This document shows, in pieces, positions 19,686 to 28,189 of a DNA stretch of 64,000 nt. A program made the translations under genes and the position numbers. The notes below the pieces were generated by a model. It searched no databases, was not told the DNA's origin, and saw only the letters and a program-made list of their open reading frames with translations. Where the stretch lies: positions 1 to 64,000 of the forward strand of contig JAQWGO010000015.1 of the NCBI GenBank assembly GCA_029238175.1, written 5' to 3'. The first letter of the stretch is position 1. The number at the start of each line of letters is the position of its first letter. This DNA is from Henriciella sp. Lineage in GTDB: Bacteria; Pseudomonadota; Alphaproteobacteria; Caulobacterales; Hyphomonadaceae.

Positions 19686-21935
19686 ATGCGTCTCTCATTT
19701 TTGCTTGCCAGCGCCGCAAGCGTCGCCTTGATTACAGGCTGTACGACCACCCAAACATCATCAGAACCTCTGGCACCAGCCGTTGCGGATACGCCGCCGC
19801 CGCTTGCCGAAGCGAAAGTAGACACAGTGAAATTAGTCCCGCCTGTCGCCAAACGCGAACTTAAAACAATCGAACAAGTGGGCCGTACGCGCGTCGATCC
19901 TTACAACTGGATGAAGGACGAGAATTGGCAAGACGTTATGAAGGACCCAACCGTCTTGCGCGCCGATATCCGTGAATATCTAGAGGCTGAAAACGCTTTC
20001 ACAAAAACCAAGATGGAAGAGCCGCTAGAGGCCCTAAAGACTGAGCTATTCGAAGAGATGCGCGGCCGCATCAAAGAAGATGACCAGTCCCTGCCGAACG
20101 TTGATGGCCCTTATGCCTATCTAACCCGCTACCGCACAGGCGGTGAATATCCAATCTTCACCCGCAAACCAGCCGCAGAGGTGTACAATACCGAAGCTGA
20201 AGACACGATCCTACTCGACGGTGACGCGATGGGTGAAGGCAAAGCCTATTTCTCCTTCGGTGGTATCGGCCATTCACCAAACCATAAGCTGGTTGCATAT
20301 TCATATGACGATCAGGGTTCTGAAATCTACGACGTAAAATTCCGTGACGTTGAAACCGGAAAAGACCTTCCAGACGTCGTCAAAGGCACGACCGGGGATT
20401 TCACATGGTCTGAAAATAATGACGCGGTCTACTGGGTTGAGCGGGATGAGAATGGTCGCCCCGTCGCCGTTCACCGCTACCAAATTGGCGGTGATGGCAC
20501 ATCTACTGAAATCTTCCGCGAAGAAGATCCAGGCTTCTTCGTCAATGTCGGAAAATCTCAGTCCGGCAAATATATCTTCATCTCATCGGGATCGCACACA
20601 ACGTCTGAAGTCCGCTTCTTCGCTGCCGATAGCACTGATCCAAAGCCGCAACTGATCTCTGCGCGGGAAACCGATCTTGAGTATAGCGTTGAACATTGGG
20701 GCGATGATTTCGTCATCTCTACCAATGCTGACGACTCAGTCGACTTCAAGATCGTAACAGCGCCGATCGCTAATCCGGGCCGTGAAAACTGGAGCGACCT
20801 GGTTCCGCATGCTTCGGGCACATTGATCTTGGACATGGAAGTGCTTGCTGGGCATCTTGTTCGACTGGAGCGTAATGAAGGCCTGCCGCGGATTGTTGTT
20901 CGTACAACAGATGGCGCTGAAAATACGATCTCATTTGACGAAGCGGCATACGATCTCGGCATGTCGACGGGGTATGATTACGATACGACCAGTATCCGTA
21001 TCGATTATTCATCACCGTCCACACCAGAGCAGGTCTATGACTATGATCTGGTGACCCAAGAACGCGTCCTTCGCAAAGAACAAGAAGTACCGTCTGGCCA
21101 CGACCGCACTGACTATGTCGTTGAGCGTATCATGGCGCCGGCCCGCGACGGCGAAACTGTGCCTGTCACGATCCTCCGCCATAAAGATACGCCCGTCGAT
21201 GGCAGCGCCCCAATGCTGCTTTATGGTTACGGCTCTTATGGCAGCACGATCTCTGCGCGCTTCCGCACAACACCGCTTGCACTGGCCGATCGCGGCATGG
21301 TCTATGCCATCGCTCACCCGCGCGGGTCCATGGCGAAGGGCTATCAATGGTATCTTGATGGCAAGCTGAAGAAGAAAGAAAATACGTTCAACGATTACGT
21401 CGATGCGGGTCATCACCTGATCAAAGAAGGTTACTCATCGCGCGGGAATGTCGTTGGCATGGGCGGCTCAGCAGGCGGCCTATTGATGGGCGCGGTTGTG
21501 AACCAAGATCCAGAAATGTTCGCTGGGATTATTGCGGCTGTCCCGTTCGTAGATGTCATCAATACGATGTCTGACGAAAGCCTACCGCTCACACCGCCAG
21601 AATGGCCAGAATGGGGAAACCCAATCACGAGCGCTGAGGATTATGACACGATCATGGCCTACAGCCCATATGATCAGACAACGAAGATGAACTATCCAGC
21701 CATGCTCATCACGGGCGGCCTTTCTGATCCACGCGTGACCTATTGGGAGCCTAGTAAATGGGCCGCTAAATTGCGCTATGAGGCCCCTGAAGCTGGCCCA
21801 TACTTCCTGCGCATCAACATGGATGCCGGTCATGGCGGCGCATCTGGCCGCTTCGAAGGTCTGAAAGAAACAGCACTTGAGTTTGCATTTGCACTCTCTG
21901 TCGTTGGCAAAGCAGGCGATATCGAACTGGACTAA
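19686..21935 (+). CDS. S9 family prolyl oligopeptidase, lipoprotein signal
   Basis: Lipobox LITGC; VGRTRVDPYNWMKDENW; GMGGSAGGLLMGAV catalytic Ser; DAGHGGASGR. Confidence 0.95.
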   Translation: MRLSFLLASAASVALITGCTTTQTSSEPLAPAVADTPPPLAEAKVDTVKLVPPVAKRELKTIEQVGRTRVDPYNWMKDENWQDVMKDPTVLRADIREYLEAENAFTKTKMEEPLEALKTELFEEMRGRIKEDDQSLPNVDGPYAYLTRYRTGGEYPIFTRKPAAEVYNTEAEDTILLDGDAMGEGKAYFSFGGIGHSPNHKLVAYSYDDQGSEIYDVKFRDVETGKDLPDVVKGTTGDFTWSENNDAVYWVERDENGRPVAVHRYQIGGDGTSTEIFREEDPGFFVNVGKSQSGKYIFISSGSHTTSEVRFFAADSTDPKPQLISARETDLEYSVEHWGDDFVISTNADDSVDFKIVTAPIANPGRENWSDLVPHASGTLILDMEVLAGHLVRLERNEGLPRIVVRTTDGAENTISFDEAAYDLGMSTGYDYDTTSIRIDYSSPSTPEQVYDYDLVTQERVLRKEQEVPSGHDRTDYVVERIMAPARDGETVPVTILRHKDTPVDGSAPMLLYGYGSYGSTISARFRTTPLALADRGMVYAIAHPRGSMAKGYQWYLDGKLKKKENTFNDYVDAGHHLIKEGYSSRGNVVGMGGSAGGLLMGAVVNQDPEMFAGIIAAVPFVDVINTMSDESLPLTPPEWPEWGNPITSAEDYDTIMAYSPYDQTTKMNYPAMLITGGLSDPRVTYWEPSKWAAKLRYEAPEAGPYFLRINMDAGHGGASGRFEGLKETALEFAFALSVVGKAGDIELD

Positions 21936-21962
21936 ACTCCGCGTTTAGAATAACTGACATTA

Positions 21963-21995
21963 GGCCAGCTCCGCACTTTGCGGGGCTGGCCTTTT
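21963..21995 (+). terminator. Rho-independent terminator
   Basis: GGCCAGCTCCGC-ACTTT-GCGGGGCTGGCC-TTTT. Confidence 0.85.
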
Positions 21996-22023
21996 CTTTG
22001 GGCAACCACACGGAACCCGCGCC

Positions 22024-23139
22024 ATGACCCACACGATGTCCGGTATTCTAGACAGCCACACCGTGGCCACCCGCAACTCTGAAACCCGGCTCTGGCTAAT
22101 CGATGCCATGCAACGGATCGAAGCTGACTATAATCGTTCATCCGATACGCACCTGCACAAGCTCGATATTGGCGGCCTAGATGGCATCAACATCTACCTC
22201 AAAGACGAAGCTATTCACCCGACGGGCAGCTTAAAGCACCGCCTAGCGAGATCGCTCATTCTCTATGGCCTTTGCGGCGGTCGGATTGGGCCAAAGACGA
22301 CATTGATCGAAGCCTCGTCCGGCAGCACCGCTGTTTCCGAAAGCTATTTCGCCAAGCTTCTCGGCCTGCCCTTCATCGCTGTCGTTCCGAAAGGGACTTC
22401 ACCTGAAAAGCTATCCGAAATCACCCGCTATGGCGGGCGCGCCGTCGAGGTCGAACCGGGTGAAATTTACACTGAAGCTGCGCGCCTAGAGGCTGAAACA
22501 GGTGGCTATTATCTGGACCAGTTCACCAATGCTGAGCGTGCCACTGATTGGCGAAGCAATAACAATATTGCCGAGAGTTTGCTGCAGCAAATGGAGTTGG
22601 AACCGCACCCTGTCCCAGACTGGATCGTCGTTGGCGCTGGAACCGGCGGCACGTCCGCCACAATCGGCCGCTATTTACGCTACCGATCAGAGACTTACGC
22701 AACCACGCGCGTCTGCGTGGCCGATCCAGAAAACTCCGTATTCTTTGAGGGCTTCAAGACCGACGACGAAACCCTCACCGCGTGTTGCCGCTCACGCATT
22801 GAAGGCGTTGGCCGTCCGCGTATGGAGCCATCGTTCATTCGCCCCGTCATTGATCGCATGTTGAAAATTTCAGACGCTGCCAGCATTACAACCATGCGCT
22901 GGCTAAAAGACCGGACGGGTCGCCGCTTTGGCCCGTCTACGGGATTGAACGTCTATGCTTCACTGAAACTCGCGCTCGAAATGCAGCATGAAGGGCGCGA
23001 GGGCAGCATCGTCACGCTGATCTGCGACAATGGTAATCGCTACGAGGACAGCTGCTATAATGATGAGTGGCTAGCATCCCACGGCATAGATATCAGCCCG
23101 CACTTTAATTGCCTCAAGGCTTTCGAACCCAAGCCATAA
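22024..23139 (+). CDS. PLP-dependent cysteine synthase-family protein
   Basis: IYLKDEAIHPTGSLKHRLARSL (PLP Lys), GAGTGGTSATIGRYLRY. Confidence 0.9.
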   Translation: MTHTMSGILDSHTVATRNSETRLWLIDAMQRIEADYNRSSDTHLHKLDIGGLDGINIYLKDEAIHPTGSLKHRLARSLILYGLCGGRIGPKTTLIEASSGSTAVSESYFAKLLGLPFIAVVPKGTSPEKLSEITRYGGRAVEVEPGEIYTEAARLEAETGGYYLDQFTNAERATDWRSNNNIAESLLQQMELEPHPVPDWIVVGAGTGGTSATIGRYLRYRSETYATTRVCVADPENSVFFEGFKTDDETLTACCRSRIEGVGRPRMEPSFIRPVIDRMLKISDAASITTMRWLKDRTGRRFGPSTGLNVYASLKLALEMQHEGREGSIVTLICDNGNRYEDSCYNDEWLASHGIDISPHFNCLKAFEPKP

Positions 23140-23169
23140 AAAAGCCCCGACCAAATGGTCGGGGCTTTT
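23138..23169. terminator. Bidirectional terminator
   Basis: AAAAAAGCCCCGACC-AAAT-GGTCGGGGCTTTT between convergent genes. Confidence 0.9.
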
Positions 23170-23190
23170 CTAATTCAGTTTAGCGTTGGC

Positions 23191-24399
23191 TTAGCTGTAG
23201 ATCTCAAACAGACCTGCTGCGCCCATACCGCCACCGATACACATGGTGACAACGCCCCATTTTGCACCGCGGCGCTTACCTTCAAGAAGGATAGACCCTG
23301 TGCAACGTGCGCCAGTCATACCGAATGGGTGACCGATAGAGATCGATCCGCCGTTCACATTATACTTCTCAGGATCGATACCGAGACGATCACGTGAGTA
23401 GAGGCATTGTGAAGCGAACGCTTCGTTCAGTTCCCAAAGATCAATGTCGTCTACAGTTAGACCGTGACGCTCAAGCAGGCGAGGCACAGCAAACACTGGA
23501 CCGATACCCATTTCGTCAGGATCACAACCCGCGACGTTGAAACCAGCGAAACGGCCAAGCGGCTCAATGTTACGCTTCGCAGCTTCAGCCGCTTCCATCA
23601 CCACAACCGCAGCAGCACCATCAGATAGCTGAGACGCGTTACCGGCCGTGATATACTTGCCTTCTTTGATGACCTGACCGCCATTGAAGACAGGCTTTAG
23701 GCCAGCAAGTGTTTCAGCGGTCGTGCCTGGGCGATTACATTCGTCACGGTCACAAACAACGTCCTGATAAGACTCTTTGCCAGTGGCTTTGTCGAACAAT
23801 TTCATGCGCGTGCTAAGTGGCGCAATCTCTTCAGCCATGTAGCCTTTTTTCTGGAACTCAGCTGTACGGCGCTGTGATTCAGCAGAATACTCATCCTGCG
23901 CTTCACGGCTAACACCGTAACGGTCAGCAACGATTTCAGCCGTTTCGATCATCGTCATCCAAATCGCTGGGTGCATGCTCATCAGCTGGTCTTCTGTGTA
24001 GCGGTGCAGGTTCATGTGACCCGAACGCGATACAAGAGACAGGCTTTCAACGCCGCCGCCGATGGCAACAGAAGCGCCTTCAGCTGTCACAGTGTGCGCC
24101 GCGTTGGCAATTGCCTGCAGACCTGAAGAACAGAAACGGTTGATTGTCGCGCCTGCAGTTGTGGTTGGGCAACCGGCCCAGAGTGCTGCGTTACGCGCCA
24201 CATTGTGACCTGTCGCGCCTTCTGGCTGTGCAGAACCAAGATAAACATCTTCTACTTCGGCGGCTTCGATACCAGCGCGCGCAATGGCGTGCTTGATGGC
24301 GTGACCAGCCATTGTGATACCATGGGTATCGTTGAGCGAGCCGCGGCCCGTCTTTGCAAGGCCCGTGCGGGCGGTGGATACGATTACGGCTTCGCGCAT
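23191..24399 (-). CDS. Acetyl-CoA C-acyltransferase (thiolase)
   Basis: [73 protein letters not shown]. Confidence 0.96.
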   Translation of the reverse strand: MREAVIVSTARTGLAKTGRGSLNDTHGITMAGHAIKHAIARAGIEAAEVEDVYLGSAQPEGATGHNVARNAALWAGCPTTTAGATINRFCSSGLQAIANAAHTVTAEGASVAIGGGVESLSLVSRSGHMNLHRYTEDQLMSMHPAIWMTMIETAEIVADRYGVSREAQDEYSAESQRRTAEFQKKGYMAEEIAPLSTRMKLFDKATGKESYQDVVCDRDECNRPGTTAETLAGLKPVFNGGQVIKEGKYITAGNASQLSDGAAAVVVMEAAEAAKRNIEPLGRFAGFNVAGCDPDEMGIGPVFAVPRLLERHGLTVDDIDLWELNEAFASQCLYSRDRLGIDPEKYNVNGGSISIGHPFGMTGARCTGSILLEGKRRGAKWGVVTMCIGGGMGAAGLFEIYS

Positions 24400-24466
24400 A
24401 AGTAACTCCCGTTGGTGTGCTATGTTGCGGTGCACCCTACCTGCGCGAGCGGCATCGCGCTAGGGG

Positions 24467-24480
24467 TTACGTTGACGTAA
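24467..24480. promoter_or_regulatory. Palindrome TTACGTTGACGTAA upstream of thiolase
   Basis: 6-bp arms with TG centre, 68 nt upstream of the thiolase start. Confidence 0.35.
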
Positions 24481-24560
24481 GGTGGAACGACGTCGCGGAA
24501 ACCCCTTCACGAATCCGGGAGATATGCTTAGCGTCGCGTTTCACAAAGGGAGAGAAGACT

Positions 24561-25019
24561 ATGGGACTATTCAAATTCGCCATGAAAAAGGGCAAGGAAA
24601 TCATTGCCGACCGTAATACGGTGGCGGCGAAAGCTATCAAAAAAGAGGTTGAAGACCTCGGCCTCGATGATGATCTAGGCGGCGATTTCCGCGTTATCGT
24701 TGATGGCAAAACAGCAAGAATTGAAGGCAAAGTTCCGGATCAGGCGACAAAAGAGAAAATCATTCTTGCCGCTGGCAACATTCACGGCATTGGTGAAGTC
24801 GATGACACGATGAAAGTCGCATCAAAAGCAAAAGTCGAAGAAGCGGTTTTCTATACTGTCAAATCAGGTGACAGCCTGTCAAAAATTGCAAAGAAACACT
24901 ATGGCGACGCCATGCGTTACCCAGACATTTTCGACGCAAACACCCCAATGCTAAAGCATCCAGATAAAATTTACCCGGGCCAAGTCCTTCGAATTCCGGG
25001 CGCAACTATGAAAGCATAA
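24561..25019 (+). CDS. LysM peptidoglycan-binding protein with BON domain (LysM/YgaU-like)
   Basis: MGLFKFAMKKGKEIIADRN; YTVKSGDSLSKIAKKHYGDAMRYPDIFDANTPMLKHPDKIYPGQVLRIP. Confidence 0.93.
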   Translation: MGLFKFAMKKGKEIIADRNTVAAKAIKKEVEDLGLDDDLGGDFRVIVDGKTARIEGKVPDQATKEKIILAAGNIHGIGEVDDTMKVASKAKVEEAVFYTVKSGDSLSKIAKKHYGDAMRYPDIFDANTPMLKHPDKIYPGQVLRIPGATMKA

Positions 25020-25050
25020 CCCCATGTTCACACCCGCCTTTGCCTAGCTG

Positions 25051-25533
25051 ATGGCTCAGTATACACAGTGGCAGAATAACAGTCTTTATACGGCAGCGGG
25101 AACGATAAATGATGAGGCCCGGCGACTCGATCGCGGGGCCTTTTTCAATTCAATCCATGAGACGCTCGCCCACATTGTTTGGGCTGATCAAATCTGGCTT
25201 AGCCGATTTGAGGGCTGCGACGCGCCAGAAGGCGGCATCAACGAGTCAGCTTCCCGGTTTGAGTCTTGGGACGATCTAACCGCTGCTCGTCTAGACATGG
25301 ATCAGCTGATTTTAGCTTGGGCCGACAAACTCACGCCTGACGCACTAACCGGCGACATGACATGGTTTTCAGGGGCGGCAGGAAAAGAGATTACACGCCC
25401 CCGCTGGCTTCTCATCCAACAAATGTTCAATCACGGTACCCATCACCGGGGACAAGTTCACGCCATGTTGACTGCCGCTGGTGCAAAACCAGAAGACACA
25501 GACGTCCCTTTCATGCCATCTCTAGACGCCTGA
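25051..25533 (+). CDS. DinB family protein
   Basis: SIHETLAHIVWADQIWLSRF; MFNHGTHHRGQVHAMLTAAG. Confidence 0.92.
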   Translation: MAQYTQWQNNSLYTAAGTINDEARRLDRGAFFNSIHETLAHIVWADQIWLSRFEGCDAPEGGINESASRFESWDDLTAARLDMDQLILAWADKLTPDALTGDMTWFSGAAGKEITRPRWLLIQQMFNHGTHHRGQVHAMLTAAGAKPEDTDVPFMPSLDA

Positions 25534-25548
25534 CATTAGGAGTTATCG

Positions 25549-26292
25549 ATGCGTTTTGGAATTTTGATCTCAACTTCGTTGATGAGCTTCGCCGCTTGCG
25601 CCCAAGAGACCGTCGACACAGCAGCTGAAACACTTCCACCCGAACCCACACCCATTGTGAGCGAGATTTCTGCCCCAAGCGACACGACCAAAGCAACATA
25701 CTTCATCACGCCAAACATGTCCGTGCCAGACACCGCCGATATGAGCCGCGGAGATGTCCCGCGTGATAAGTATGGCCGCCCCTATACTTATGAGCTTCTA
25801 GGTAAAGCCCTCCCCGCCTTTGCAGGCGATCTCGCGGACGGCCTATCATTCTCCTCCTCCGAGTTAGAGGGAAAGTGGACGGTGATGGAAGTCTGGGGCA
25901 TCTGGTGCCATGATAGCATGAATGACGCGAAGTATGCCGCCGCCTTGGCAACAGCCCTCGCCCAAGACCCCCAAGTCGATTTCATGTCGATCCACACGCC
26001 GCCAAATGCCGCGCAAGCCAACCGCGCGTTAAAGTCATATGTTTCAGTCGCTGCATGGTTTGAAGAGAAAGGCTATTATTTCCCGACTGTGGTTGATGAA
26101 GACGCCGCCATCCGAACAGCGCTCAAAATCAGGTGGACGCCAACCTATATCGTGGTTGCGCCTGACCTCACCGTTCAAGGATTTCGAACCGGCCTAGCGG
26201 ACGCCGATGGTGAGGCGGTTAAAGACTTTGTCCGCGACATTTCGCAGACACGCGCAATTTGGGCCGCAAACGCGCAAACCGCAGAAAAGTAA
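25549..26292 (+). CDS. TlpA-like thioredoxin-fold exported protein
   Basis: Signal peptide; thioredoxin-like WTVMEVWGIWCHDSMNDAKYAAAL; WTPTYIVVAPDLTVQGFRTG. Confidence 0.7.
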   Translation: MRFGILISTSLMSFAACAQETVDTAAETLPPEPTPIVSEISAPSDTTKATYFITPNMSVPDTADMSRGDVPRDKYGRPYTYELLGKALPAFAGDLADGLSFSSSELEGKWTVMEVWGIWCHDSMNDAKYAAALATALAQDPQVDFMSIHTPPNAAQANRALKSYVSVAAWFEEKGYYFPTVVDEDAAIRTALKIRWTPTYIVVAPDLTVQGFRTGLADADGEAVKDFVRDISQTRAIWAANAQTAEK

Positions 26293-26462
26293 CGTTATTC
26301 AAACACCGTGTTAATGCCAGTCGGACGCCCGTCCGAATACACCTGCTAAAACACCGTGCATAACCGTAATTTCATCAGAAAACGGCCCGGATGGCCTTTG
26401 TAAACTCGCCTGATAGAGGGTATTAACGAGGGGTAAACAACTCAACAAGGTGGACCCTTAGA

Positions 26463-27968
26463 ATGCTGCACCCTTCAACCAAAAAGCTGATTGATCGCCT
26501 GGCCGAAATGACAGAGCGCGGCAAACTCAACTGGGAAGAAGGCGAAAACGATGCCGTCGTTTATGCCACCGAGGGATACAGCGTCGCGCTGACCAACGCG
26601 CCCGATGAGCTGATCATTACCAGCAAAGACGGCAAACAGCTTGAGCGCGCTGACGAAGCGGAGCTCGCAGAAGCCACGACCGAAACCGGCGGCAGCTACA
26701 CAGAGGTTGTCGCAAACATGAAGCGCGAAGCCTCTCGTATTGCGCGCGGCACAGAAGCCGCAATTTCAACTCTGCTCGCTGGCATTGACCTCGACGGTGA
26801 TGGCATTCCGGACATTTCTGTTGATGCAGATGATGACGAAACCGAATTGGTCGAAGCCTCCGAACCAGAAGATGTGGCTGATGAAACCTCTGCCGTCAGT
26901 GTTGAAGAGGTTGAGAGCCTTGAGGCGGATGATACGCTTGAAGCAGAAGAAGAAACAGATGCGGCCCCTGCCGACATTGAAGCCCATGACGAAGAGCCGG
27001 ATATGACCGAAGCGGTCGCCCGCCTCGCTGATGAAGTCAACGGCCGCGACGGCGCTGAAGAGATCGCAGCGTCAACACTTACCGCCGCTGCAGGCGGACT
27101 AGCCGCAGCCGTCGCAATGGCCGAAACGAGTGATACAGAAGAAACTGCGGAAGAGGTTGAGACAGTCGAAGTTGAAGCCGAACCGATTGCTACGGAAGCC
27201 GTTGAAACGATCGTCGACACAGATCGCTATGTCCCGTTCGGTTTAGAGACTGCGGAAACAGTCGTAACCGCCGAAGCCGCGCCAGTCGAAGAAGCTTCAG
27301 AACCTGTCGAGCTGGCTGATGCGCCAGCGGAAGATACAATTGCACCGATGGCACTGGCGACAGCATCGGTAACTGAATTTGCCAGCGCGGCTGTCGAAAC
27401 CGTAACCGAGACGACATCTGACGTCGGTGAAGAGCTTGTTGAGACGGTAACCGAAACAGTTTCTAAAACGTCCGAGACGATTACAGAGACAGTCGAAACC
27501 ATTACAACTGATGCGACTGAAGTCGCTGAGGTGATGACAGAAATCGCGGATGAATCGACGGACAATGTCGTTTCATTTGCAGCAGAAACGGCCCCGAAAG
27601 TCGGAGAAACTGTTGAACAGATCACGCCGATAACAGCAAGCCTAGACGAAACACCTGAAGCGGCTTCCGAGGCCCCGCGAAGCTTCAGCTTAAGCGGTAT
27701 CGGCGCAGGCTTTGGCCTCGGCGCGCTATCTGCAACAACCGAAGCCAGCGGCGTTCCGGGCGCAACGGCAGCCCCCGAAAGTGTCGCCGAGAAAATCGTG
27801 ATCGATGCCACTGATGAAGTGCCGATGACAGAACCGTCTGCGCCAGCTGCGGAAGCAGCACCTACGCCCGCACCAGCTGAAACAGTTGTGGAACCAACCG
27901 AAGAAGTTGCTCCAGAAGACAGCGATACGATGCTGAAACCGCGCACGCGTTTCAATCCTTGGGATTGA
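26463..27968 (+). CDS. Highly acidic low-complexity protein of unknown function
   Basis: 501 aa; globular N-terminus, DLDGDGIPDI segment, then long E/T/V/A-rich tract (VETVTETVSKTSETITETVETITTDATEVAE). Confidence 0.75.
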   Translation: MLHPSTKKLIDRLAEMTERGKLNWEEGENDAVVYATEGYSVALTNAPDELIITSKDGKQLERADEAELAEATTETGGSYTEVVANMKREASRIARGTEAAISTLLAGIDLDGDGIPDISVDADDDETELVEASEPEDVADETSAVSVEEVESLEADDTLEAEEETDAAPADIEAHDEEPDMTEAVARLADEVNGRDGAEEIAASTLTAAAGGLAAAVAMAETSDTEETAEEVETVEVEAEPIATEAVETIVDTDRYVPFGLETAETVVTAEAAPVEEASEPVELADAPAEDTIAPMALATASVTEFASAAVETVTETTSDVGEELVETVTETVSKTSETITETVETITTDATEVAEVMTEIADESTDNVVSFAAETAPKVGETVEQITPITASLDETPEAASEAPRSFSLSGIGAGFGLGALSATTEASGVPGATAAPESVAEKIVIDATDEVPMTEPSAPAAEAAPTPAPAETVVEPTEEVAPEDSDTMLKPRTRFNPWD

Positions 27969-27993
27969 TTTCAACACCTCACGAATTCTAAAG

Positions 27994-28019
27994 AGCGCGC
28001 CTCCGTGGCGCGCTTTTTT
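27994..28019 (+). terminator. Rho-independent terminator
   Basis: AGCGCGCC-TCCGT-GGCGCGCT-TTTTT. Confidence 0.88.
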
Positions 28020-28189
28020 ATAGAACTGTCACAATCAGTTGCCCGTCAGCCACAAAGATCATCGATCCGCGAAATAATCGCGGAAACATGCTGAACAGAT
28101 ATTGCTCCGCACCCTGCGCAATCTGTATCCGATACGCAGAGGTGCCTTGCTAGGTAGGTACCCAATAACTGACATAAGGTGATCCGCTA

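Noticed and set aside
26696-27955. Ser/Val-rich minus ORFs of 174 and 242 aa
   Set aside because: Shadow frames of the Glu/Thr/Ala low-complexity plus-strand protein (GAA/GAG/ACN complements give Ser/Val).
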